From positions 49,378 to 113,377 of the forward strand of contig NW_021167092.1 in the NCBI RefSeq assembly GCF_003711515.1: DNA of 64,000 nucleotides, written 5' to 3'. The position numbers and the translations under genes were made by a program. The stretch is from Sodiomyces alkalinus F11 (Eukaryota; Ascomycota; Sordariomycetes; Glomerellales; Plectosphaerellaceae). Below, piece after piece: positions 1-9,900 of the stretch. Below the pieces are notes generated by a model that worked only from the letters and a program-made list of their open reading frames with translations, was not told where the DNA came from and made no database searches. How positions within the stretch are numbered: position 1 is the first letter of the stretch; the number at the start of each line of letters is the position of its first letter.

Positions 1-753
1 GTTTATATTATGAAAAGTAGGTCCGTTAAGAATTCTGCGTAGTCAAAGTCAGGATAACGCTATGTATCGATTCCTTTAGTCGTACCGTAACGCCGGCGTT
101 ACGGTGCTGTTATAATAGTATCCCGGGAGGGAGGCAGTAGTTATAATCGCTATTTTAGTAGTTTTATCGATTTTACTCTTATTACGCGCCCGTGGTTAAT
201 AGGCGTGAAAGAGATGATGCGATACTAATGAAAATTATAAAACCTATTAAGATAAAATTAATATAAAATAATAAAGAAAATCAATAAGATAGGAATAATA
301 GGTAATGTAAAGTAGAATAAAGATAAAGATAATATATAAGTAAGATATTTAAGGCTTACCTTTATATTCCTAATAGGATAAGAAATATAGTAATAAATAT
401 ATATAAAATGGGGAATATATTAGGAAAATTATAAGAGAAATATAAGAGAAAAGTAAAATATACTATTAGTAGAATAAAGTCTAGAATACTAATAAAAACT
501 ATTGAAACTATTGGAATAAAGTAAATATAAAATATAATAAAGATATTAGATACGATAAAGTAAAAGAAGGATAAAGATAACGGATACTATACTACTATAT
601 ACTACGCCCTTTATACTACCCCTAATAGGATACAAAATGGAATAAAATAGATAAAGAATTAATACTATATTAGAAAATCTAGAATAAAACGATAGTAGAT
701 ATTAAATCAAATAGTATAAAGCGTATAAAACCTATATAAATAAAATATTTTAG
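1..753. other. AT-rich degenerate DNA, no gene seen
   Basis: Both strands are dense in stops and the composition is very AT-rich, with TpA common and CpA/TpG rare, as in the RIP-damaged repeats of the rest of the window. I recognise no protein domain. It is probably an old, heavily mutated repeat, but that is inference. The only distinct structure is a perfect palindrome near its left end, listed separately. Confidence 0.5.
84..105. repeat. 22-bp perfect palindrome
   Basis: The sequence reads ACCGTAACGCC followed by its exact reverse complement GGCGTTACGGT, with no spacer. It is GC-rich inside an AT-rich stretch. No neighbouring gene suggests an operator; it may be the remnant of a terminal repeat or a chance palindrome. 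Confidence 0.8.
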
Positions 754-1355
754 TATTATTATTATTCTTACTTCGCTATCTTATCTAGTCTATAGGAGTC
801 TAATTTAGACTATACCGTCTTTCTTGGGTAGCTATAAAGGGAAAAACCCGGGGTTCCGGTAAAAACCTTTATACTTATCGTTAGAGTAATACTATTACAG
901 GGCTAATATAGGCCTAATTTATCTTTTCTACGTATCTAGATTATACATTTACGCTAATAGCTAACGTGAAGGGTAATAGGCTATAGTTCAGGTTAGCCTA
1001 GGCCGGTCCTTAGCGAGGGAGCGGGGGGCTATAAGGGTCCCGTGGCGCCTCCGCCGTGTAGTGACCGCGGCACGCTATATCCGGCCTCCCTATATCCCCG
1101 AGGGCTATGCCTATTATTCCTTATATTTAATTAATAAAGAGAAAAGGTAAGGTAGGCGTTCCTGCCTCTTTTAGGGGGTAGGTGCCTTCTATATCCGGCG
1201 GTAGGCAGAGAGGGCAAGGCTCCGCCCGTATCCGTATAGATAGTTAATAAATAATAAGGACCTTCTGCTTTTCCTCTTTTCTTCCTATAACGCCTTAGAG
1301 CTTATTATAGGTTTTTCCTCGTGCTACGTTCCCGTTTATAGTCTTATAGGCCTCC
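754..1355 (-). mobile_element. LINE-C 3'-end fragment (5'-truncated)
   Basis: On the minus strand this ends in a (TAA)n tail, seen here as the TTATTATTATT run at the left edge. Its ~600 bp match, with RIP-type differences, the 3' ends of the LINE-C copies at 4586-7986 and 28480-30075 (for example the shared block ending in GTTTATAGTCTTATAGG). It contains only 3' untranslated sequence and no reverse transcriptase. Its truncated 5' end abuts the start of the Copia LTR at 1356. I could not identify a target duplication for this copy. Confidence 0.75.
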
Positions 1356-1919
1356 TATCAGATACCCATAGCCACCTTATTAAGGTATAACAAACCATAT
1401 TATATTAGACGTATAGAGTACCTTAAACCTATATATCTATAGTTATCTCCCGGGGACGTAGGGAGGCCGATATTAGTATGCCGCGGCCGCCACACGGCGG
1501 AGACCCCGCGGCACCCTTTCGGCCCCCGCCCCCTTACTAATAACCGGCCTAGGCTGACCCGAACTATAGCCTGCTACCCTTCCCGTCAGCTACTAACCTA
1601 GAGGTGTGATCCAGATACGTAGACGGGGCAAACCGGGGCCACGTCGGCCCCGCTAAGACATTACTCTAACTAAGGATAAGTATAGAGGTTTTTCCCCCGG
1701 GGCCCCGGGTTTTTCCCCTCTATAGCCACCCGAGAAGGACCGTATAGTCTAAATAGGCTCCTATAGATTAGATAGGATAGCGGAGTAAGAATAATAATAA
1801 TAATAATAATAGTTATCTCCCCTGCTTTTTCCTTATAGTTAGACGTCCCTATAAAGTATTATAAACTTTACTTAGATGAATATATATATAATTTCGCGTA
1901 CCTTATCTATATTCTAATA
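1356..1919 (+). repeat. Copia LTR 1, split by a LINE insertion
   Basis: Aligning this with the LTR at 2673-2864 shows the same ~192 bp once the 370-bp insert is ignored. The start TATCAG corresponds to TGTTAG of the other LTR and the end CTAATA to CTAACA, mostly C/T or G/A differences of RIP type. It is followed directly by the same primer-binding sequence (GTTATAAGCCCGG). It is much more mutated than LTR 2. Confidence 0.75.
1452..1810 (+). mobile_element. LINE-C 3' fragment inserted in Copia LTR 1
   Basis: This 359-bp, 5'-truncated piece of the LINE-C 3' end finishes in an (AAT)n tail at about 1787-1810. It is flanked by a perfect 11-bp target duplication, AGTTATCTCCC, at 1441-1451 and 1811-1821. 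Removing insert plus one duplication rejoins the Copia LTR. It lies in inverted orientation to the LINE-C fragment at 754-1355, giving ~350-bp inverted repeats separated by the first part of the LTR. Confidence 0.85.
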
Positions 1920-2672
1920 GTTATAAGCCCGGCGTTTTATAAACAGAGCTATTCCGATTAACACTATAGCTTTTAGGCTATTAAAATCAGGCTTAAGTCT
2001 ATAACAGGTAGTTTAGTATTATTAGTAATATCTGCCTGCTTTACTTATATATAATTACTTTATCGTTTTAAGCGTTTAGTATAGTTAATTAACTTTCCCG
2101 TTTATTTTATTCCACTACTTTTTATTAGTATAACGATAGCTTCCACGGTAATAGTGCCTATTATAGGCCTCGTAATGCTTAAAACTCCGAAAGACTAGAG
2201 GCCTTAGATTAAAGCCGTGATAACTATCGCGCACTCCTATAATATCGCCGACCTTATTAAACCCGATCTTAAAGAAGCTAAACGGCCTAAGCGCCGTATT
2301 CGAATAGATTAACCGACGCCTTTGGCCTCTATTAAAGGAAAAGGTAATTAGAATATACTATTTAAGATCTAGTAGGTGGAAAAGGATCGGTATAAGACTA
2401 AAAAGAGGGGGATCTAAGTACTCCACGACTATATCGCGAAGACGGTTAGCTCTGCTTTAAAGAATTAGTACGCCGGCTATACGGAAGTAAGGGATATATT
2501 AAAGGCCCTTAAGACGCACCTTAAGCTAATAAACGCCGCCTAGAAGTTACTAATTAAGAGATACTAGGATAAATACCTCTAAAATATTAGGCGTATACCC
2601 TATAAGCGCTAGGTAAAAAACTTTATTAAGCTATACCGCGACGCCGAGATATATAAAGTTCGTATCTACGAT
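1920..2672 (+). pseudogene. Copia leader and partial gag, RIP-damaged
   Basis: The primer-binding-like GTTATAAGCCCGG directly follows LTR 1. From about 2170 to 2660 the plus strand encodes a Gag-like frame interrupted by TAG/TAA. It shares blocks such as LHDYIAK and NIRRIPYKR with the second Copia unit downstream. The frame stops a few bases before LTR 2, so this unit is truncated. The simplest reading is that a second Copia inserted into, or recombined with, the gag region of the first. Confidence 0.6.
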
Positions 2673-2864
2673 TGTTAGATGCCACCACACACTTATCGGG
2701 GTATGACTTGCGCCATTTATATACTCGGATAGAGTACTTCCGACGGATGTATCCATATCGATTTCCCCTCCTTTTTCCCTATAGTCAGATATTTCCGCAG
2801 AGTATCTTTTACTCTTCTTAAATATACACACACATCTTTTACGTACCTTATTTATATACTAACA
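2673..2864 (+). repeat. Copia LTR 2, nearly free of RIP
   Basis: This 192-bp LTR starts TGTTAG and ends CTAACA, a perfect 6-bp short inverted repeat with canonical TG...CA ends. Unlike its surroundings it keeps many CA and TG dinucleotides (for example CCACCACACACTTATC), so it looks little mutated. The primer-binding site follows with no spacer. Confidence 0.8.
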
Positions 2865-2882
2865 GTTATAAGCCCGGTGTTC
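2865..2882 (+). other. Copia primer-binding site
   Basis: GTTATAAGCCCGG lies immediately after LTR 2, and a near-identical copy follows LTR 1 at 1920. Copia-type elements are known to prime from an internal (anticodon-half) fragment of initiator Met-tRNA through a GGTTATGRGCCC-like sequence. The match here, with a RIP-type G-to-A change, fits that class. The tRNA identity is inferred. Confidence 0.6.
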
Positions 2883-3119
2883 TAATAAATAAAGCTATTC
2901 CGATAAATCCTATAGCTTTAAGGCAGTCAAAATAGCCTTATGTCTATAACGGTTAGCTTAGTATTATTAGCTACGTCCGTCTATATTATTTTAACCGTTA
3001 TTCCCTTATTTAAATCGCTTAACTCGCTTAAACCTCTTAATCGTTCTATTACTCCTTATTTAATCGATTATTATAGTCGGTTTTAATAGTTTATTTCCCT
3101 ATAATCCTAGTTAGTAAGA

Positions 3120-4573
3120 TAATAGCCTTAACTACGGCGTTACCTATAATAGACTATACAATCCTTACCTTACTAAAAGAATAGCGTTATTAGATAGAGG
3201 CTATTATGCAGATAGCCTACGCTAACCAGGTCTCTAACCTTATTAATCTAGACCTTAAGGAATCTAAATATCCTTAATAGCTCAAATCCTCGGAACCTCC
3301 AGAGCTAAAAGAAGGTGACGAAGATAATACCTAGGATCGTAAGTTTAAGCTATAAAACGTAAAAGAGAATAAATATCAGTAATAGCAATAAGGTCTAGCT
3401 ACTCTTCACGACTATATCGCGAAGATAGTTAATCCTAACCTTAAAGATTAATATACAGGAAAAAAGGAGGTTAAAGATATCCTAATCGCCTTAAAGGACT
3501 ATCTTAAACCTACTAACGCTACCCAGAGGTCTCTAGTTAAGAAGAGATAGGAAGAATATATATAAAATATACGGAGGATACCCTATAAGCGTTAGCTTCA
3601 GGACTTTATATCGCTATACCGAGATTCGAAGACCGATAGCGTTAGATCTTCTGATTCTATAGAGAATTAACTTAACGCGTTTTTCAGGACTATCGGTACT
3701 ATAGCTCTAGAGTAGTTAGAGGCGCGTTTTGCAGCGATTTTAAGGGAAGATAAGGAAGACTAACCTATTATCGAAGAGATTATAAACGAATATACGATTT
3801 AGTTACGCTATAGGTATTCCTATAGGCCTAATAAGAAGTCTATAGTATTATCGTTTTACACAGCGATATTCCTAGGAAAGGATAAAGATAGTAGATAATA
3901 GTCTGCTAATTAGGGAGGTTAGTAGTAATAGAAAAAGGAGGATTCTGACGATAGCTTTTACGATATATATTTTGCCTCTAATTTCGTGGGAGAAAAGGTA
4001 GTATTATCGACCTTGCCGTTAGTTTTCTCGCTCCTATAGACTAAATAGATAGTTAGTAATAACCTTTTTAAGTAATTATTAATTAATTCGGGGTCCCTAA
4101 GATATATAACAAATCAATACCACCTACTCGAGGACTTCTAGCCTGCTACTATTATCGTCAGATTTTAGATAGGTAGCGGCACCTCTAATCCAGTAAAGGG
4201 GTATAGCACGCTACGTCTTTAGGTTAAAGATACTAAAGGTTATCCGTATACGCTTATACTAAAGAACGTGGCATTATTCTATAGCGCTGCTAGTAACGCA
4301 TAGGTTATAGAAGGATTAGAACGCTGTTTTTATAACTGGTAGAGATATCTTAGTAATAGACCGATATACCTACCTGCCGTTAATTAATGTTAACGGCTAA
4401 TATACCCTTAAACCGACTAAGGGCACGCTATAACACTTATAGTAATAGAGCTATTTTAATAGCTTAAGGGAACCAAAGCCTATAAGCGTGGCCGACGCCC
4501 GTTTATAGTATAAGAGGCTAGGGCACGTAAACTCTTAAGTACTAGCGTAGTTAATAAAAGGCTACGTAGGAGG
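3120..4573 (+). pseudogene. Copia Gag, protease and start of gag-pre-integrase
   Basis: A continuous coding-like plus-strand frame with TAG/TAA interruptions resembles Copia Gag from about 3130. The protease lies near 4080-4130 (LINSGSLRYITNQYHL, matching the family's DSGA...H block, with the catalytic Asp now Asn). The segment up to 4573 leads into the gag-pre-integrase domain. The frame is interrupted at 4574 by a LINE-C insertion and resumes at 7999 with KEGRAAP. In a live element this would give virion structure and polyprotein processing; here it is inactivated. Confidence 0.75.
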
Positions 4574-4585
4574 TATTATGGCTTT
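4574..4585. repeat. 12-bp target duplication of the LINE-C insertion
   Basis: TATTATGGCTTT here matches TATTATAGCTTT at 7987-7998, with one G-to-A difference of RIP type. The pair brackets LINE-C exactly between the Copia halves, and the Copia frame reads on across the junction after removal. Confidence 0.85.
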
Positions 4586-7500
4586 ATTATTATTATTAGT
4601 CATCTTACTCCGCTATCCTAACTAATCGATCTATAGGAGCCTTTCTAGGCTATACGGTCCTTCTCGGGTGGCTATAGTAGGGAAAACCCAGGTAAAACCC
4701 GGGGAAAACCTCTATATACTTCCTTAGGTGGAGAGGTGCCACTACAGGGCCCATATAGCCCCGGTTTATCCCTATTACGTATCTGGATCTTACCTCTAGG
4801 CCGGTGGCTAACGGGAAGTTTAGCAGGCTAAAGGTTAGGTGGGTTAGCCTAGGCTAATCTCTATCGGTGGAACGGGGGGCGAGGGGGCGCTACCGCGCTT
4901 CCGCCGTACGGTAGCTACGGCTCCCCCTCCTTAGGCTCCCTACGTCTCTTAAGGATTATGCCTTTATTCCTTTTATTCGGTTAATAAAGAGAGTAAGGGA
5001 GGTAGGCGCCTCCTGCCTCCTTAGGGTAGGTTCCTACTATATCTAGTAGCAGGTAAAGGGAATAGGGCCTTACCCTATTATAGGAATTAGATAGTTAGTA
5101 TCCCCTAAGGCCTTCGTGCCTTAATCCTCCCTCTTCCTCCTATAACGCTAACGAGTTCGTTATATATTTTTTCCCCGTCTATTCCCGCTTATAGTCTTAT
5201 AGGTGTATTATTACGGCCTATACTAACTAGTAAACCCCTTTAGTTTTCTCGTTATATTCCTATAATATTTAACTATAGGTGTCTCTTAGGTAGCGTCGCG
5301 GTGGCATAGTGGCGTAGGGCTAATTAGGTAGTATAGTAGTGATTTATATATATAAATAAGTAATCCGAAGTGGTAACGTAATATAAGTTCTCTTTATCTC
5401 GTAGCGGTGCCTTAGTAGTAGTATACAAATAGTCGTAGATATCGTCTCCTAATAACACTAATACTAATAATAATAACCGCCGCTACGAGCGCGGTATAGT
5501 TCGTGTTATACCGTGTATAGCCCTTAGTAGCGTTAGAGTAGTGTTATAGCGCTAATATAGGGTAGTTATATTTATTATAGTAAGCGTTTAGGTATTTACC
5601 CGGATAATATAGAAGCTTACGCTAATACCACGGGAATAGGCGTGGCCTATTATTAGTATACTAATAGTTACCGTCTATATATGGATATAAGTCGCCTTAG
5701 TGCTATAGTGGTGTTATATATATATTGGGGTAGGTATAGCTAATAGTTTAATAGGTCTCCTCCGCTACTAAGAAGTAGTAGTAACGCCTTATAGATATCT
5801 ACTAGGTATATATAGCGGCTAAGGCTACTAGTAATGCGGGTATCGCTACTATAGGTACCCTCTTTCGGTGCCGTGGCGGTTTTACGCTACTAAGTTATAG
5901 GCTAAGGAGCGCCTAAGGACGGCGTCCTGGTCTTTTAGCCGGGCCCTAAACCGGGTATTACCTTCTAGTTTTAGTCGCGGCGGCACCGCGTTAGTAAAGG
6001 TATAGGAGTTATCTTATTAGATAAGACGTTTAGAGGGTAAGATAGATCTAATCCTGGAATACTATATAAGTGGCTCCCCCTTAGTCCCGCTACGGCTCCC
6101 TAGCGGTGTTATCTAACTAGCCTAATAGGGTCTTAAGTATATCGAAAGCGGTGTTAGTGCCTTTAAGGGAGGTAATAACGATAAAAGCTAATCGGTATTA
6201 TAATAGTACCACGTTAATACCGCCGGGGTCCTAGCTTATATGGCCCCCCTCCTAATAATTAATTAGTCGTCGTGCCGCCTTATCCCCGGTATAGTCCCCC
6301 TCCAGTATTATAGGTGTCTTTATAGGCCTCTATAACTTAAAGGGCGAGGCGGAAGTCCTTAAGCCTCTTCCGTTATAGGAACCACCTTATAACTACCCCG
6401 GCTTCCGTGTCGTGGTCTAATACGTCATAAAAATCCCCTCTAATCGTAAATACTCTCCCTATAGTACCGAAGAGCTCTTTACGCTCTTCCTCGGTTATAT
6501 CCTAGTACTAGAGTATTACATGCTCCGCTATTTCTGCCTCCCTGTTACTATAGGCACACCACGTTATTAGAAATCCCGGCACCCTCGCTTTTACTAAGAA
6601 GGCTTATAGGCCTAGCTTTTCTAATCTAATTTAGGTAAGTGCGGCGCTTTATAGCTTTAGGAGTTCTCTATATTTCCGGAGGGAGCGTTATACTAGGGGG
6701 CGGCTTAGTACCGCTACGGCGTAGGTATAGGGCCTCCGTGCCTTTACCTAGGTTCGACCCTAATCCCTTATAAGGGCTTTCCTCGGGGCCGCGTTTCTAG
6801 TCTAGATTATTAGGGCGTTAAGTTAGGCTATCCACGCGAGGGCTATATAGGTCCTATAATACTAATTCGGTACCCCTAGGGCTCTCGCCGCGGCGTATAC
6901 TCCGGCTAATATCTTATCTTCGGTTCCCTCCTCTTATATCCGGCGGACTTTCCGGGCACTAAGGCTTAAGAGGTATAGGTTAAAGGGGGGGATAAAGGTC
7001 TCTTTTTCGAGGACCCTAACCGGCGTAGCTTTATAGGCTTTCGCCACTAATTAGAGGCACTAGTTCTATACCGTTATAAGTGCCGCTATAGGGCCTTATC
7101 GGGGGCTAGCCCCTATCTTATAGACGGTCAAGACGTAGTAGGCAATTACTAATCGTATTACTATAAGGTATAGTCTTTTTACGTCTATAAAGCTATACCC
7201 CTATACTACTACGCTAAGCCGCGAGAGGGCGTATATTTAGGTAGCTAAACGGCTTTTTACCTCCTTAGTATTTTATCGGAAGTCGAGCTTCCTATTAAGC
7301 TAAACGCCTAGGAACATTATCGCCTCCGTTACCGGTACCGAAGTAATACTAAGGGGGAGCGGGGTAGGTAAGGGTTAGCGTGACTTCGTGAAGGAGATAT
7401 AGATATACTTAGCTAGTTTAAACTATAGTCCGCTCGCTATCTCCTAATCTAGGTATATCCGCTACGTGGCGGTAAGGCGTTACCGCGTCTATACCTCCGT

Positions 7501-7986
7501 CCTGCTAAAGGCGATAATATTCGTGTTATCGGTAAAACCTATTACTATCGTTTTAGGAACCCTTTTTAGTTCTTTATATAGAGTGGAGATATAAAGGATA
7601 AAGAGAATAGGGGAGATCGGGGAGCCCTACAGTATACCCCTATAAAGGTGCCGCGGGGGGGCCGTTTCGCTATTAAGTAGTAGCGAGGCTATATAGTCTT
7701 AAAGAAAGCTACTAATTAAGGTAGTAAGCCACCGGGGGAAGCCTTTCCTTTTAAGCACCTCGAGGAGGCGAGAATAGGGGATAGTATTAAAGGCGCCTTT
7801 AATATCTAGCTAGAGTATCGTAGCAGTGCCGCTATAGGCCTAGCTCGCCCTTATAGTCTCCGTGACTCTCCACACTGCCGTCTCTATGCTTCGCCCTATC
7901 CGGTTACCTATCTATCCCTCCGGGAGGAGCCGATACTCCTCCGCTGCGGTCGCGATCCGGTCGGCTAGTATCCCCTCGAGGACCTT
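4586..7986 (-). mobile_element. LINE-C non-LTR retrotransposon, 5'-truncated
   Basis: On the minus strand the (TAA)n tail sits at 4586-4595, the ~600-bp 3' end runs to about 5230, and reverse-transcriptase coding sequence occupies roughly 6200-7986. Visible RT motifs are QGSPISPILF (around 7590-7640) and GFTDNTN (around 7517-7545), where the catalytic Asp pair is now Asp-Asn. Stops are TAG/TAA. The 5' part of the RT and the endonuclease are missing. A fuller copy lies at 41455-45655. The element sits inside Copia gag-pre-integrase with a 12-bp duplication, so it is younger than that Copia. Confidence 0.85.
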
Positions 7987-7998
7987 TATTATAGCTTT

Positions 7999-9528
7999 AA
8001 AAGAAGGAAGAGCGGCACCTTTAGTAGTAGACTACGAGGCTTATGCTATTAGTAAGGTAAAGAGGATAATATCGCGATATCCACCCACCTATAGACTAAT
8101 AAGGCCTTTTTAGAGGATTAACGTGGATCTATTTTGTATAGATCTAGCCGCTAACGGTAACGATACTATTACACTATTCTACGATCCCTACACGTATAAA
8201 AACATAACCAGAATAATACCAGGGCATAAATATATACTATCCTCGATAACTAACTTCGAACTCTTCTTATAGAGGCAGTATAGGCTACTTATTAGTATAA
8301 TTAGACTTAATGGAGAGAGGGCACTATAGAAGAAGCTAGATAACTAGTCTTTAGATTATAGTATCTTGCTAGAAAGATTAGCTCTATATATAGCCGTATA
8401 GAACGCTAATACCGAACGGTATAGGGGTATAATCTTTACTATTATAAGGGTACTAGCGGAGTTATTAGGCTTCTAATAGGATTTATAGCCAGAGATTATT
8501 ATAGTAGCCACGTACCTATATAACCGGATGCCACGTAGGGATCTAGGTTAGTAAACCCCCGAGGGAGTATTAAACGCGTGGCTATAAAAAGAGGGTATCG
8601 TTAGCTTTATAGCAGGAACTAATCTATCTATTAGCCACCTAAAGAGGTATAGATCTAAGGCGTACGCGTTAACTACTAACTACCTACGAGGAAGGCGTAA
8701 GAATAAAAAGCTCGCGTCGAGGGTATACGTCGGTTATTTAATCGGATACGAGGGCACTAATATTTTTCGGATTTTAGTTCCTTAATTAGGGGATAGAATC
8801 CTACGCACGAGGGACGTTATTTTTAACGAGTTAGTCCTTTATAAAAATAGAGGAAAAGAGCCTAATATGCCTATATCTATATAGCTTTTTAAGGAGCTTA
8901 ATCTGTGATTAGATTAAGGTCGGATTCACGATCCTTTTAGCGTTATAACCGATATCGTCGATTTCGATATACCTATAATAACATAGCAGAACTCTACGAT
9001 AAAGGCGTTATAAGAGGGAAGGAGGCGTTAATAACAGCCTTAATTATTAAGATCTAGGGGGGTGGCCGGTAGTAGTAGTAAAGGATTAAAAACCACCACT
9101 AATATAAAAACCACCACTAATATAAAAACCACCGAAAACGCCTCTAAAGACTAATAGGTTACTAACTAAGAGGTATTACGTAGAACGGCTACTATAGCCG
9201 TGGCAGGCACCACTATACCTACTATTAGTTTTTCCTCTTTAATAGCTATTTTACCCTCCTCTTTAATAACGGCACTAACGGCGTTAATTTTACCCTCTTT
9301 AATAACCTCTTCTTTAAGGCTTACTTTTACGCTGTTTTCGCCACCTCCTAATAATCCTCTAATGCCTGCCGCGGTTAAACATAGCGATTAAGAGAAATCT
9401 AAAGATACTAGCGGTTCTTCTTTAGGATCTTCCTCCACCTTAAAGGAGGCTATAGACGAGGCCACCGACGATACTACCGGAATAGAATTATTATTACGTA
9501 ACTAATCCGTTATTAAAAAGGCCACTAC
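7999..9528 (+). pseudogene. Copia gag-pre-integrase, integrase and linker
   Basis: The frame broken at 4573 continues here. KRIISRYPP and RPF.RIN.DLF mark the pre-integrase/integrase border near 8060-8130. The integrase core runs to about 8520 (RYRGIIFTIIRVLAELLGF, YLYNRMPRRDLG). A block near 8700-8850 (RVYVGYLIGYEG, DVIFNE) is typical of the Copia integrase C-terminus. The tail (about 8900-9528) is a low-complexity Thr/Ser/Glu-rich linker with a short tandem repeat near 9090-9130. Reverse transcriptase and RNase H are missing: G1 begins at 9529 and Copia does not resume beyond it. Confidence 0.8.
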
Positions 9529-9888
9529 TATAACCGCGTAGATACGGCTTTGGTGTGGTGTTGGTAGCCGGTTATATAACCCCCTTTTTTAAGGCTGCTG
9601 GATCTATATTCTATATATATATTAAGGGACACACGTAGGATATCCCCGGCGAGGGACTATCATTTCATTATTCTCCTCTTATATAATTACTTATTCCACG
9701 TTTAAGGTATCTTTCTAGTTTAACTTATATTACCCTAATCAGAATAATGACTACCGATCTACTTCTTCGCTAAAGGTTATAGCGGTGTTAGTTATATTTT
9801 AGTTATATATCGTGGGTTAGCTAGACTAACCTCTTTATTTAATCTTTATCTTCACGATCTAGTGCTACTACGTCTTTATCTAGTTATA
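9529..9888 (+). repeat. G1 5' LTR
   Basis: This aligns over its whole length with 23383-23741; differences are mainly C/T and G/A. Its ends read TATAAC...GTTATA. The 3' copy keeps GTTACA, so the original ends were probably TGTAAC...GTTACA, a 6-bp short inverted repeat with TG/CA termini changed by RIP to TA. It contains CCGGTTATATAACC and the motif TTACCCTAATCAG. I could not assign a primer-binding site downstream. Confidence 0.85.
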
Positions 9889-9900
9889 ATATAGTGCTTA

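Noticed and set aside
7862..8113. An 83-codon plus-strand open frame
   Set aside because: It is a chimera: the first half is antisense to LINE-C RT, the second half is Copia pre-integrase sequence across the insertion junction.
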